Of a stretch of DNA of 64,000 bases, positions 32,268 through 42,081 are shown piece after piece (position 1 is the stretch's first letter; every line of letters starts with the position of its first letter). The notes under the pieces are model-generated. The model was given only the letters and a program-made list of their open reading frames with translations. It did not search any database and had not been told where the DNA came from. This stretch comes from Wolfiporia cocos (Eukaryota; Basidiomycota; Agaricomycetes; Polyporales; Phaeolaceae), in the NCBI GenBank assembly GCA_029448655.1, contig JACCLO010000041.1, forward strand, positions 1 to 64,000. Reading direction: 5' to 3'. A program made the translations under genes and the position numbers.

Positions 32268-34102
32268 CTAGGCAAAATCCTGTTCTTCTACGAGCCGTGC
32301 TAGGAGCTCGGGGTTCTTGGCTTTCAGAGCCCTAATTGCTGTGACCGCTCTGTTAGCGGTGACATATTCAGTCTCTTCTTCGGAGACTTCTTCGATGCGA
32401 GCTTCTTGCTCGGCTTCTTCTTCTTCGGTTTTTCGAGTAGTCCGCCTAGGGCGGGCTGGTTTCCTCGGCCTCTTCGGGCAGTCTCGCGACATATGTCCTG
32501 GCTGATGACAGGTGAAGCATTTTCCTTTCTTGATGTGATCGTCCCTTTCCTGGGTGGTCATTCGATCTACATCCATTGCGTTCGGATCTTTCGGTGCGGT
32601 TGTCTGTGGAGCACTAGTGCGTCCGTTATTCTGGTTCGAGGCTTGCCAAGCCTTTTTCTTGACAAACGGTTTGTCCCGTTTCAAGAATATCTTGTACGTA
32701 TTTTCATAGTACGAGGCAGCGGACTGCCATTCATCAATGGTTGCTGGTAGCGGTCGAACACCGATGATGTATCGGGTCGTGTGTTCGGGTAACCCTTTCT
32801 CAAAGAGGGTTATGAGCAACGCGTTTCCGTCCGCGCTGTATCGATCGTACTGGGCCTTTCCGGCCAAGTTGTTGAACTCGGTGATATAATCATCAATGTC
32901 CTTCCTGTCCTGGGTTACGTCCAGGATTTTCTTCCGCGCCTTCTGTACCTCTTCGATGGCTCCGAAGGCTTTCTGGAAGTCTGCATCAAACTGTGCAAGA
33001 CTAGGTGGGAAGAATCGTTTCGTCTGGGGGTTCGTGTAAACCCGGTGGTAATTTTGTTTCCACTGGCCTGTTTTCCCCTTGTTCGAAATATAAGAGAGGA
33101 TAAAGATCACTCTCTGAACGTCGTTCTGGAATGATGTTTCGTACATCGTAAACCAGGAATTGCACTGGTTTATGAAGTTCTGCATGTCAGATCGTTCCCC
33201 GTCGAATACGTCTGGGGGATTGATCTTTATCATCGGGGGTCGGTAGTACGGGTTTGGCGCCGGAGGTTGAGGCTGCGGCGCATTCGGTGGTGGAGGTCCT
33301 CCTCCTCCCGGGTATCCTCCACCTGGGTTTCCTGGGTTTCCTCCGGGGTTCCCTGGGTTTCCTCCAGGGTTTCCTCCTCCGGGGTTCGCGGGGGTTCCTC
33401 CTCCGAATCCTCCAGGAGGGGGGCATTCCCTCCTCCGAGTCCGAAGTTTCCTCCCAGTCCTCCTCCGCTTGTACCTGCGGAGGTTCGTCCAAATAGGCCT
33501 GAAGGCCATGTTCCTGGGTTTGTCGTTCCCATTCCTCCGCTTGGGCTAGTCCAAGACGGATTTCCTCCGCTACCCATTCCGGGTGCGTTCTGTGGGGGGT
33601 TTCCAAAGAGGTCTGTTCCTCCAGCCATAGGCCCAATCCCACTCTGCGCAAAAGCAGATATAAATCCTGGAGGGTCCTGTCCTCCGGTCTGGCTGTTATC
33701 TGTTCCTGTAAAATTTCCAGGATTTCTCCCATCATCTCCGATGCGCTCAATTCCTGCCATTCCTGTGGCGCCCGAAGGCTGATTCGTATTTCCATCGGCA
33801 TCGAAGGTTCTGTTGATGGTTTCGGTTTCGTTTTCGGTCAACGTCGCGGTTGACATCGGAGGGAGTTCTCCAAATCGTTCGAACGCTTCACGCGTTATTT
33901 CCCAAGCGGTCGTTCTTGCGGAGGGGTATACTTCTACCCACTTCGATGCCCTATCTTCTCTTGGAATGACAACAATTCCTCCGCGGTTACGGAAGGCTCC
34001 AATGGTGTCAGTCCACTCGTATCGGTTGAGTCTGTAGACTCCCTGAATGTCCTCGGGCAAGAGTTCAATCAGTCGTGCTGGGAATTCTGGTCCAAATATC
34101 AT
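32268..34102 (-). pseudogene. gag: Element A Gag, frameshifted in a C run
   Basis: The likely start is the Met at 34102, only 33 nt from the PBS. The N-terminal part (34102 to about 33415) ends in a Gly/Asn/Pro-rich stretch (GGLGGNFGLGGGNAP). There the frame moves: a run of six C (minus strand, about 33415-33420) would need one more base to continue into the GGFGGGTPANPGGG repeat of the second half (33415 to 32268). The second half carries the capsid-like region MIKINPPDVFDGERSD, FINQCNSWFTMYE and, near the end, the zinc knuckle CFTCHQPGHMSRDC (about 32480-32521) followed by a Lys/Arg-rich stretch. A homopolymer slip, sequencing error or true decay are all possible. Gag forms the particle and binds the RNA. 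Confidence 0.85.
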
Positions 34103-34134
34103 GTGCCCTTACACCGTGGTAGGTGAGGGTGATA

Positions 34135-34145
34135 AGCTCGACCTT
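34135..34145 (-). promoter_or_regulatory. Element A primer-binding site (self-priming type)
   Basis: One base (34146) after the 5' LTR, the minus strand reads AAGGTCGAGCT. This is the exact complement of AGCTCGACCTT within the LTR (34479-34469), which lies 35 nt after the TATA box start, where transcription would begin. Eleven paired bases next to the LTR match the Tf1-type mechanism, in which the RNA's own 5' end primes reverse transcription instead of a tRNA. Confidence 0.75.
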
Positions 34146-34146
34146 C

Positions 34147-34851
34147 TGTTGGGTCGAACACCCGTTCGTATATTCGAGTCGCGAATATAGATCGTTCTTC
34201 TGCATGTGGGCGTATAGCCGTATGCAAGGCAAATGCTCGTTAGATGCCTTCAAGTCCTAGGTGAAGTTCCTAGGAGATCGTATAATATCCAATACGCGTT
34301 AGAGGATATAATCTGTTCAGGTGCGAGTCGAATAGAATATAAGACTCGCCTAAGTCCGAGAAGTCAGTGTGCACTTCGAGGACTTAGTCGTTCGGTTGCT
34401 CGAGTGAGAAATACTGAGCGTAGTTTCCTACGTTTGAGAACGAGTATAAGACTTCTTGTTTATACAACAAGGTCGAGCTGAAGAGCCTTGACAATAAGTA
34501 CATGAGCTTTTATACTACGCTGGGTTTTAGGGGTCAAGTCCATCCCAGATGCCACCGCTACTATCTACGCTATAGTATCAAACGTTTGATAAGTATGTAG
34601 TGATGTATCCGAAACGATAGATAGGGATGATGGTGGTTGAACACCATCTATAAGCTAATAAACGATGAAGGTGAAACGGTGGCAGAGTTGGATCTGCCAA
34701 AGGTGAAACGCGCCCTACATGCTAATACAACTGGGGATGCGCCCAGTAGAGTCACGAGTAGCCAGGGGGTTGGTTGCGCAACAAGTCCCTGTATCGTATT
34801 CGCCCGGTGGTGAGTTCTGTCGATATTCGAAAAATCAAAATAACCGTAACA
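34147..34851 (-). repeat. Element A 5' LTR (705 bp)
   Basis: Right-hand LTR, the 5' LTR in element orientation. Minus strand: begins TGTTACGG at 34851, TATAAAA at 34514-34508, then the likely transcript start AGCTCGACCTT at 34479-34469, and ends CCCAACA at 34147. It lacks the AC dinucleotide present in the partner LTR near its end. Confidence 0.92.
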
Positions 34852-34899
34852 CTCCCCAACCTGAGTTGCCCGAGAAAATAGCCACGGACTGAAGTGGAT

Positions 34900-36648
34900 T
34901 AGTGATGTGCCAGGCCCAGCCCAGCTCAAAAGCCCCGGCTTCGGCCCGGCTTGGATGGCCCATGGCTTTTCAAAACCTCAGGCCAGGCCCTCATTGACAG
35001 CTCACGGCTTGGCCCGGCCTAGGTCCCAGCTTGGCCGCGGCCTACCACTGCTAAGATAATCGTCACTTTAGCTTCAGAGCTTGAGATTCACCTTTGCCAA
35101 ACCTTTCCCAGATGAAATAGAACCTTTAATCCTCCGATCTATAGTAGGATTAAGCATGAAATAATCATTCACTAGCGCAGCATTCAGTAGCGTGCCTGCC
35201 ATATGGGGGATCATATAGGCGCCCAAAAGTGAGTGGCAGGCTTCAACGTTGAGGACTTGACTTTTCTGTAGTTTTAAATAAACAAGATAGGTGCACAATG
35301 ATTGAGTTGAGCATATAACTGGCCTGTATGGGCTTATATTGTGCCTGCCAGATATTGTAGCCATTAAGATCCCTAGGCCAGGGCTCAACAGCTTGGCCTG
35401 GCCTGGCCTGTATCTCAGGCCGGGCCCTGGGCCGTCTCTGTCACAAGCCAATTTCCAAGCCTAGTAGAACATCCTAGGTTGACACCCCACTCACGCCTCT
35501 TGCACGCTAAAGCACTCCATCCAAGCCCAGCTGGATACGTACGGCAATGCTAGTAGAAGCCCTCCGATACACAAGTCACTACGGGCACTAGCAGACCACC
35601 AGCAGTCCGAACCTTACACCAGTCCCAGTCCCCGGCAGTCAGTACAATACTGCCTAGTCCATACAACCTAGTCATGGGCCACCTCTAGGAACCACCAGCG
35701 TGGCTAGCACAGCAGTAACCCCAAGACAATCCAGGTTACCAGCCATCGCACATACACTACACACTAACTAGAGGAATGACCTATATTATGCACGTGACCT
35801 AAACACTACGCCCAATGTCTCACATCTCTTACACCACAGACACTCGCCATTACTGGCATAGACATTCCCCATTACAGGCAGGCCCCGACCTGTATAGACT
35901 TCTGCCCGTGGGATGGCAGCAATCCCATACAAGCACTAGACCTATGCACCTACAGTCTACGAGTCTACGCCCTACGCCTTCCCTTCAGTACCGCAACCTC
36001 TGGGAACCCGGGCCGTGAACGATCGACCCTCAGTACCGTAACCTCGGGAACCTAGGCCACCAAAAGCACCTTCAGACCACATCTTGTCAAACCACGCCAT
36101 TGGAATGGTGCACCCCCTGCCTGGGATGGCAGCACATGACCTATGAGGAGCACTGGTCGTTATACCCTGATCGACGAAAACCACCGATCATTACACCCGA
36201 TCGAAGCACTGATCACCACCGCCATTACTGGTATCACCCGATCGACAAGAACCACTGATCGTAACCCGATCGATTGGCAACCCCCCTGATCCAATCCCAT
36301 CACACTACGTTGCTATGGACATCTCGCTACGTACCAGTGCTCCAATGCCATTACCGGCCCCATAGCTTAGACCAATTGTATACCAGCAAGTAGATGACCC
36401 CATAGTCACGCGAGCCCCCACATGTACAAACAGTAGTAATATATAAGCCAGACAGTCTCGAGCATAAACCTCAGACTTGTCTTGGCCTCTTCTGGCTAGT
36501 AGTCCCAAATCAGGAAGGCACCTTTGTGTGAGCCCCCTTCCCCTGGTTGAGTGCTAGTTAGTAGCGTGTGTCAGTCTCAAGCCGTGCTGTAAAGCCCAGC
36601 TTGGCCCGGCCCAGCTCATGGCCCAAAGCTGGGCCTGGCACATCACTA
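34900..36648. mobile_element. hAT-type MITE 1 (with nested solo LTR)
   Basis: Terminal inverted repeats TAGTGATGTGCCAGGCC / GGCCTGGCACATCACTA with a perfect 8-bp duplication aagtggat (34892-34899 and 36649-36656). An 8-bp duplication and a TAGTGATG terminus point to the hAT superfamily. The subterminal regions are rich in GGCCCAGCCC-like repeats. Without the nested LTR and its duplication the element is about 609 bp and has no transposase, so it is a non-autonomous MITE. It lies in the coding frame of a host gene. Confidence 0.88.
35439..36573 (+). mobile_element. Solo LTR nested in hAT MITE 1 (1,135 bp)
   Basis: Starts TGTCACAAGCC, ends GCGTGTGTCA, with a 5-bp duplication gtctc (35434-35438 and 36574-36578). 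Excision joins the two MITE halves exactly where MITE 2 is continuous. A TATA box (ATATATAAGCC at about 36437-36447) gives plus orientation. It inserted after the MITE, so it is younger. Confidence 0.88.
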
Positions 36649-37042
36649 AAGTGGATGGGATGAAGGGTTAAGAAATCAAGAGCTGCTGATGGCAACGTGA
36701 GTATACGATTCCAATACAAGTCTTTGTCGATCAATCTGGGGATCCCTAGTCCTTTGACAAAACTCTCCAAAACCATGAAAGAGAAATTGTCCTGGCCATT
36801 CAGGATGACCTGGTTGGAATACAAGGGGCAGAGGAGTTGATAGAAAAACCTCAATATGAACACATGTTCAGTGATGTAATTGAAGCGGCATGACATGACA
36901 GCAGAGGCATGATTGAAGTGATAAATATGAGTGAAGCTGCCCTGGCCATGTCATGGAGGGCATAAGCATACTGGGTGCCATGAGCAGAGAGGAGGTTGAG
37001 AGTGTCACAGACTGCCTCGGGTAAGGCTCTTATAGATATCAC

Positions 37043-38115
37043 ATGACTTGTTATTGTTTGTCTTAGGTTTGATAAGGTTTAGCTAGAATTCCCTGATACC
37101 TTAACAGTCATGCGCCCATACTTACAGTAGTGCCACCCATGTGACTCACCTTAGGTAGTGCACAGGCCACCTCTTTAGGGTAGACACAGTGTGTCCCCCT
37201 GTATGTACATATAGCGCGAGCTGAGGTCTTACAACCTCAGTTCTACTATTCTTGGCAACCAGGTCAATCCTCACTACCTCTGCGTGTGCGCCCGCCTGCG
37301 TCTTGGCAACACTACTATTCTATACTCGCTAGTCTGTGGTGCAAGACTGCACATACCGCTGTTGTCAGAAAAATATTTTCTCTCGGGTTCTCCGGGCAGG
37401 TCTGGATGTGCCGAGATAGGCGAGGTGTTCGAGGGGTTGATGTCGAGTAGTTTTACCGGTTGAACGTAGCCTGTAGCGATTTAGAACTGCGGCGGTGCGT
37501 CGAATAAAGTGGAAATAATAGACATTGACTCGAAAATGTTTGTGACCGATTTCCTAAGTCCTAAGCGTACGCCTCGAGCGCAGCCCTTCGTCTGACTTCG
37601 TCTGGGTGGAATTCGATGATTTGCTCGTATCTACACATCGCCTAAATACATGGAGAGCCACGAAATTTTCTACAACATTTTAAGTGTCCTAAAATTTCGA
37701 GTGTGCACCCTACAAGCTAGACAATCCAGAGACGAACCCTGAGATGGTGAAGACTGTCCTGAAACACAAGCAAATTATTTTATGAGACCGATCACCTGTA
37801 GATCTAGGGTGGTGCACCGAGGTTGGAGAGAAAAGACATGGAAAAAGCTATAGGAAGGCAGTTGGGGTTGGGCCAGACCTGGCTAGGCTAGAGAGCCTAG
37901 GGAAGCGTCAGATGGCACCTGTTTTGACTGGATGAGCAGCCAGATAGTGCCCGCAGGGCTTTTGCGACATTTCAGATTGTGCATGAGCCAGCGAAGGTTC
38001 ACTGTACGAGTATGATCGAGGCCGATCATGATCGGTCAAGCTGTGGCTGAACTACCTCAGATGGGCATTCTGCCTACCAGCTGGCTTTCTGTGGTGTGTT
38101 CTGTGTCGTTTTGGT
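37043..38115. other. Repeat-like non-coding region, possible LTR relic
   Basis: 37120-37370 has a promoter-like stretch (gtacatatagcgcg), a segment with cttggcaac repeated, and an end like ttgtca at about 37371, similar in style to the LTR candidate at 39672. Clear ends and duplications were not found. 37372-38115 shows no gene. Confidence 0.25.
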
Positions 38116-38514
38116 GTGTGTTTGATCGTGCCCTGGTATTCTTACATGTGTCTAAAGTCTATGGCACATTTATATTGCAGCCGCAGCCACGCGCGAGCTG
38201 GAACGGCCAAAGACAATCGAGGCAGGGCACCGGCCGTGCGGGCCGTCTGGTCCCTTGGGGACACCTGTTCCTGGCCGTGCATGGCATCCCGTGCATGGTC
38301 CAGGAGCGCCATCCCTTCAGATATGAAGCTTATTGAGGAGGAGCTGGACTATAGGTATCAAGTTGCTGAGGATGAAGTGGACGAGCAGTGTGAAGATGAA
38401 GAGGGAAACAGGGCAGAAAATTATAAAGACAAGGATGGGGATTTGGGTCTGGATGAGGACAGAGTTGACAATCTGGATGACCTGCTCAGCAAGAATGGCT
38501 TTGCACCACTTTGA
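38116..38514 (+). CDS. Acidic C-terminal fragment, unrecognised
   Basis: An open frame of 132 codons whose last third is strikingly acidic: DYRYQVAEDEVDEQCEDEEG, then DLGLDEDRVDNLDDLLSKNG and FAPL-stop. The first two thirds look like chance translation. The acidic tail could be the 3' exon of a host gene or transposase. It lies between two repeat elements and has no recognised neighbour. Confidence 0.25.
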   Translation: MCLIVPWYSYMCLKSMAHLYCSRSHARAGTAKDNRGRAPAVRAVWSLGDTCSWPCMASRAWSRSAIPSDMKLIEEELDYRYQVAEDEVDEQCEDEEGNRAENYKDKDGDLGLDEDRVDNLDDLLSKNGFAPL

Positions 38515-38787
38515 GCAATATACACAGCTTCTCAGATGTGCTCAGATTTTTGTAGTTTGAGCATTCTCAACATCATGTATACCACTTATTTTGTACATTG
38601 TGATTCTACATGATGGTTCTGAGGCCTCTAGGTGTGCACCACATTGTGTGGCATATGCCACAGGCTATAGTATATCCACATAGGTAAGCTGCAACAGCAC
38701 TTTGCAATTCATATGCCAGCCTGACTACCAAACAACAATTCTATACCAGTCTGATGATTAGTTTCCCAGTCACACATTGAATTTGAC

Positions 38788-39413
38788 TAGTGATGTGCAG
38801 GCCCAGCCCAGCCCAAAAGCCCTGGCTTTGATGGCCCACCGCTTTTCAAAACCTCAGGCCGGGCCCTCACTGACAGCTCACAGCTTGGCCCAGCCTGGGC
38901 CAGGGCCAAGCTGGGGCCTACCACTGCTAGGATAGTCATCACTATAGCCTTGAAAGTTTGAAATACACCATTTTCAATTGTTCCTTGATGAAAAGGAACA
39001 TTGAGGCCTACAAATTATAGTGGTATTAAGTGTCAAAATAACCTTCCACCAGCATGGCATTCAGTAGTGCACCTGCCATATGGGGTATTGTATAGGTGCC
39101 CAATGGTGAGTGGCAGGCTTCAACATTAAGGACATGACTTATTGGCTTTTTATGTAGTCTGAAATGAACAGCATATAATACTATAGTTTAGTTAAGCATA
39201 CTACTATCCTGTACAATCTTATATTGTAGTTGCCAGACATTGTAGCCATTAAGGTCACCAGGCTGGGGCTCAACAGCTCAGCCTGGCTCAGCCTGAGATA
39301 CAAGCTGGGCCCTGGGCCATCTCAAGCCATGTTGTAAAGCCTAGCTCACCCCAGCCCAAGTAGGGCTTGGCCCAGCTTGGCTCTGGCCTCAAGCCAGGCC
39401 TGGCACATCACCT
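38788..39413. mobile_element. hAT-type MITE 2 (626 bp)
   Basis: Same family as MITE 1: starts TAGTGATGTGCAGGCCC and ends GGCCTGGCACATCACCT, with an 8-bp flanking duplication aatttgac (38780-38787) / agtttgac (39414-39421), one mismatch. Internal sequence aligns along the whole of MITE 1 minus its nested LTR (shared CTCAGGC, GCCTACCACTGCTA, ATATGGGG segments). No coding capacity. Confidence 0.85.
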
Positions 39414-39671
39414 AGTTTGACTGACATTGATAAGATACCTTCAGAGTGGCGATTGAATGCTACTCTGCTGTTGATATTATCAGCACTTATCTACAGAGAT
39501 CAGATCCTTCCTTGATTGGCAAGTACCTCCAGCACTGCTCCAGCACTGGTAAGTCATCTCTGTCAGGAATTAGAACCAGTTGTAATCACTTCAAATCAGT
39601 TCACACCTCATACAGTTCAATCCAAAGACAAACCAGTTCTACCCAAATCCTATAACCACCCCACATTAATG

Positions 39672-40288
39672 TGTCACAAGAAATTGTGGCGTCATTTTCC
39701 CCATTTTTCCATGTTTTTATGCCAAAATGCTGGTTTTTAGCCGCTCGTAGGACAGCACGTGCATAGGTAGATAAATGCTTTATCTTATCTAGCTACATCA
39801 CGGTCTTTCGTCATCACTAGGTAACAACGTCACCTTGTATTGTAGCACATGACTTGACTGCACACAGACCACACCTTTAGGGCAAGGCAGTTAGGTAGTT
39901 AGGGAGTTGCTGCATGTATATATACTTGGTGACGTCTGAGGTACTCCTCAGACTTAGTATCTCAGCCTAGGGGGTGTGTCCCCTGGCAACCTCTCAAAAC
40001 CCTCTGCTGCCTGGCTTGAGTGTAACAGCGAACTGCATTAGCAACAAGCCCGCTGCTCTCTCCTTGAGGGTGGGGGCCTCTTTCAATATTATTCTTGCTT
40101 CACTCTCTGCTCGCTAGTCTGGGGGCATTGTGGTACACTCATGGGTTGTGACCTCAGGCATTCGGTGAGGCATCTCAATAGATGCAGCCTCCTGTTCTCC
40201 CCTTACGAGGATGGGGGCCCTGTAGGGCGGATATATAGGATATATAGGGGTTCCCCCGCTTAGGCAGGTAGCATGGTGGTTACCGTGT
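39672..40288 (+). repeat. Probable Gypsy LTR (617 bp), partner not found
   Basis: Begins TGTCACAAGAAATT and ends ACCGTGTCA, similar in both ends to the LTR at 35439-36573. A TATA-like ATATATAC at about 39925-39935 lies in the expected place. The flanks (taatg and tatca) do not match, so it is not a clean solo LTR; it may be one end of a rearranged element. Confidence 0.45.
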
Positions 40289-40395
40289 CATATCACAACA
40301 TCTCAGAAGCCCAAGAAACTGTTCTAATACTCCCAACAAAACAAAGCTACCACAAGGCAATATCTAAACATAAGGTTTATCAAATTCCTGATCTA

Positions 40396-40760
40396 TGTCA
40401 CAGATCTGGGACATTCTACGAATTTTTCTATATTTTTACCTATTTTTCTGGCATTTCTACGAGCTTATTTACACTTACACTTGTAACCGCCCATAGACAC
40501 GTCCATGTACACAAACAACACATACATAACATGCATGTCCAAACTAGTTACTCAGCGGACTAGTTCTCCGAAGTCACACCCCTTAGTAATATCCCAATAC
40601 CAGGCTATGTCACTAGGGATGACATGGAATACCGTGTGTATCATGCAATGGGGAATACCCCCCTAATATAACCCTATACTCCTGATGAGGAGGAGCAGGC
40701 TATGTCCTGCCTATAAGATGCAGGTCACCATGCATGTCATAAGTCTCAGTGGTCGAGTAT
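40396..40760 (+). repeat. Truncated LTR related to the 23358-24056 solo LTR
   Basis: Starts TGTCACAGATCTGGGACAT. In order it shares with the reverse complement of 23358-24056: tatttttacctattt, acaacacatacataac (acaacacgtacataac there), gactcagcggacta and ggctatgtcact. Similarity fades at about 40645, and the far end is not defined. Confidence 0.5.
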
Positions 40761-40773
40761 GACACGGATAACT

Positions 40774-41693
40774 TATCACAAGACGCGCTGCGGACCCAAT
40801 GCAACGTGCTTATGAGTGGCATAATAGCCACTCCCCCAAAAGGGCTACGATAACAGCTCATGCTGCTATCGAGGGTCCAGCTATATCTGCAGTTCATATT
40901 CCCACGCTCGGCGCCTATTAGACACTCTATGGTGTAGGCCATGTATGCCGGCGCCACGTACGGGTAATGTACCCTAGTTATTGCTCCGTAACGTCTATGA
41001 TATTATGCTTTCGCATTATCTGTGACATTACCCCACTTCAAGGATTAACCGTCTCTGGTTAAGGAGATAACTTAGGCTGCATCAAGCCGCCCCCGGTACT
41101 AAGTATCACTTCTACTATGCTTTGTCATTGTGCCTGGTGAAGGGTACCCCAATCCCTTATACCATTTGGCTTATGACGTGTGTGCCAACCTCTTGAAGGC
41201 CCGACTTACACCCTGGATTTTGGGTGCGGGTTAAGGCTATTTAATAGTAGTTTTTACCACGCAAGCTTTGACCAATCTTATCCCCTGATACCTTACGGTT
41301 ATAGAGGGGCCCCATGATACAGGGGGTCACGTGGTGGGTACTTTTCCCTCAGCCGCCAGTGGTTCGGAAGCGCCCCAGGCAGTGGAAATATTTGCCACCA
41401 CCCAGGTTCGAACCGGCGACCGGGTGAGCTGTTATTATATCACAAGACGCGCTGCAGGACCCAATGCAACGTGCTTATGAGTGGCCATATAGCCAACTCC
41501 CCCAAAAGGGCTACGATAACAGCTCATGCTGCTATCGAGGGTCCAGCTATATCTGCAGTTCATATTCCCACGCTCGGCGCCTATTAGACACTCTATGGTG
41601 TAGGCCATGTATGCCGGCGCCACGTACGGGTAATGTACCCTAGTTATTGCTCCGTAACGTCTATGATATTATGCTTTCGCATTATCTGTGACA
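40774..41693 (-). mobile_element. TRIM-like element with 255-bp direct repeats
   Basis: Two near-identical direct repeats, 40774-41027 (254 bp) and 41438-41693 (256 bp), each starting TATCACAAGACGCGC and ending TTATCTGTGACA, enclose a 410-bp non-coding segment. On the minus strand the repeat starts TGTCACAG and is preceded by a purine-rich GTGGGGTAA (41028-41036), as expected for a polypurine tract before a 3' LTR. Total size (920 bp) and lack of coding fit a TRIM. No matching target duplication is visible, so it is probably rearranged. It adjoins the zinc-knuckle remnant of element B Gag. Confidence 0.55.
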
Positions 41694-42081
41694 CATGCAA
41701 GAGCTGCGGCCGGAAGGACTGCACAAACATGGAGGGGTGATGCAATTGGAGGGTGCCAGCATCCAAGGTGGACAATAAGGGGGCTCAGAAATCTACTAGC
41801 GGCAACCCCCCCACACCTCATGGCAAAGGTCACATGGTCCAGGTCACCACAACAGAGATGTGGATCCCAGATGACAGTGACAACTCCATGGGCAACTCCA
41901 CCGCCCATTCATCCGTGCGCATCACGGAGGTAGAGGAACCACTGGCCAGTACACCGGCTCCATCAACAGCCCCAATTGGTCAGCCACCGAATTGGGGCAC
42001 TACCATTATCCCATGGCATTCAGTTGCCCAGAAAACTCCTGACCATCCAGCTAGCGAGTCGAATTTTCGCCTTCAGCACAT
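41694..42081 (+). pseudogene. gag: Element B Gag C-terminal remnant
   Basis: Starting directly at the TRIM border, the plus strand reads TCKSCGRKDCTNMEG (a knuckle-like CxxC..C with the His replaced or lost), then a TGA, and in the same frame PASKVDNKGAQKS, TEMWIPDDSDNS and EVEEPLASTPAPST. The composition (Ser/Thr/Pro-rich, acidic) fits the tail of Gag between zinc knuckle and protease. The capsid part is missing or scrambled. Confidence 0.5.

Larger units (their letters stand above)
26409..34851 (-). mobile_element. Element A: chromodomain Ty3/Gypsy retrotransposon with internal dUTPase
   Basis: A full-length element of 8,443 bp on the minus strand, flanked by a perfect 5-bp duplication ctccc (26404-26408 and 34852-34856). 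The LTR ends are inverted repeats TGTTACGG/CCGTAACA. By eye the two LTRs differ by four transitions and a 2-bp indel over about 705 bp, so the insertion is fairly young. Order on the minus strand: 5' LTR, PBS, Gag, protease, dUTPase, RT, RNase H, integrase, chromodomain, extra zinc-knuckle frame, polypurine tract, 3' LTR. Coding defects include one Gag frameshift, two in-frame TGAs and a frameshift in the chromodomain, so this copy is probably non-autonomous. Confidence 0.93.
26137..37042 (-). pseudogene. Host gene split by element A and by a hAT MITE
   Basis: Pieces on the minus strand: about 36890-37042 (ALPEAVCDTLNLLSAHGTQY, then ALHDMARAASLIFITS), 36660-36885 (ITEHVFILRFFYQLLCPLYS, NFSFMVLESFVKGLGIP, ILTLPSAALDFLTLHPIHF), 34857-34891 (SPWLFSRATQVGE) and 26137-26408 (GLLIYWCLLPENWHLTQGDS, then an acidic Ser-rich tail). 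Excising the hAT MITE with one copy of aagtggat, and element A with one copy of ctccc, joins the last three pieces in one frame without a stop. The two upstream pieces are in different frames, with a possible intron or a frameshift at about 36890. Function not recognised. About 10 kb of transposon now separates its ends. Confidence 0.55.

Noticed and set aside
29901..32335. Several plus-strand open frames of 80-175 codons opposite element A Pol and Gag
   Set aside because: They are shadows of the minus-strand Gag-Pol frames and have no motifs of their own.
33410..33425. Programmed frameshift inside Gag of element A
   Set aside because: A shift in the middle of Gag has no role in known Gypsy expression; a one-base loss in a run of C (or a sequencing error) is simpler.
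41400..41420. ggttcgaacc with tRNA B-box appearance
   Set aside because: No A box, anticodon arm or acceptor pairing was found around it on either strand, so it is not called a tRNA; it is mentioned only as a feature near the TRIM-like PBS.
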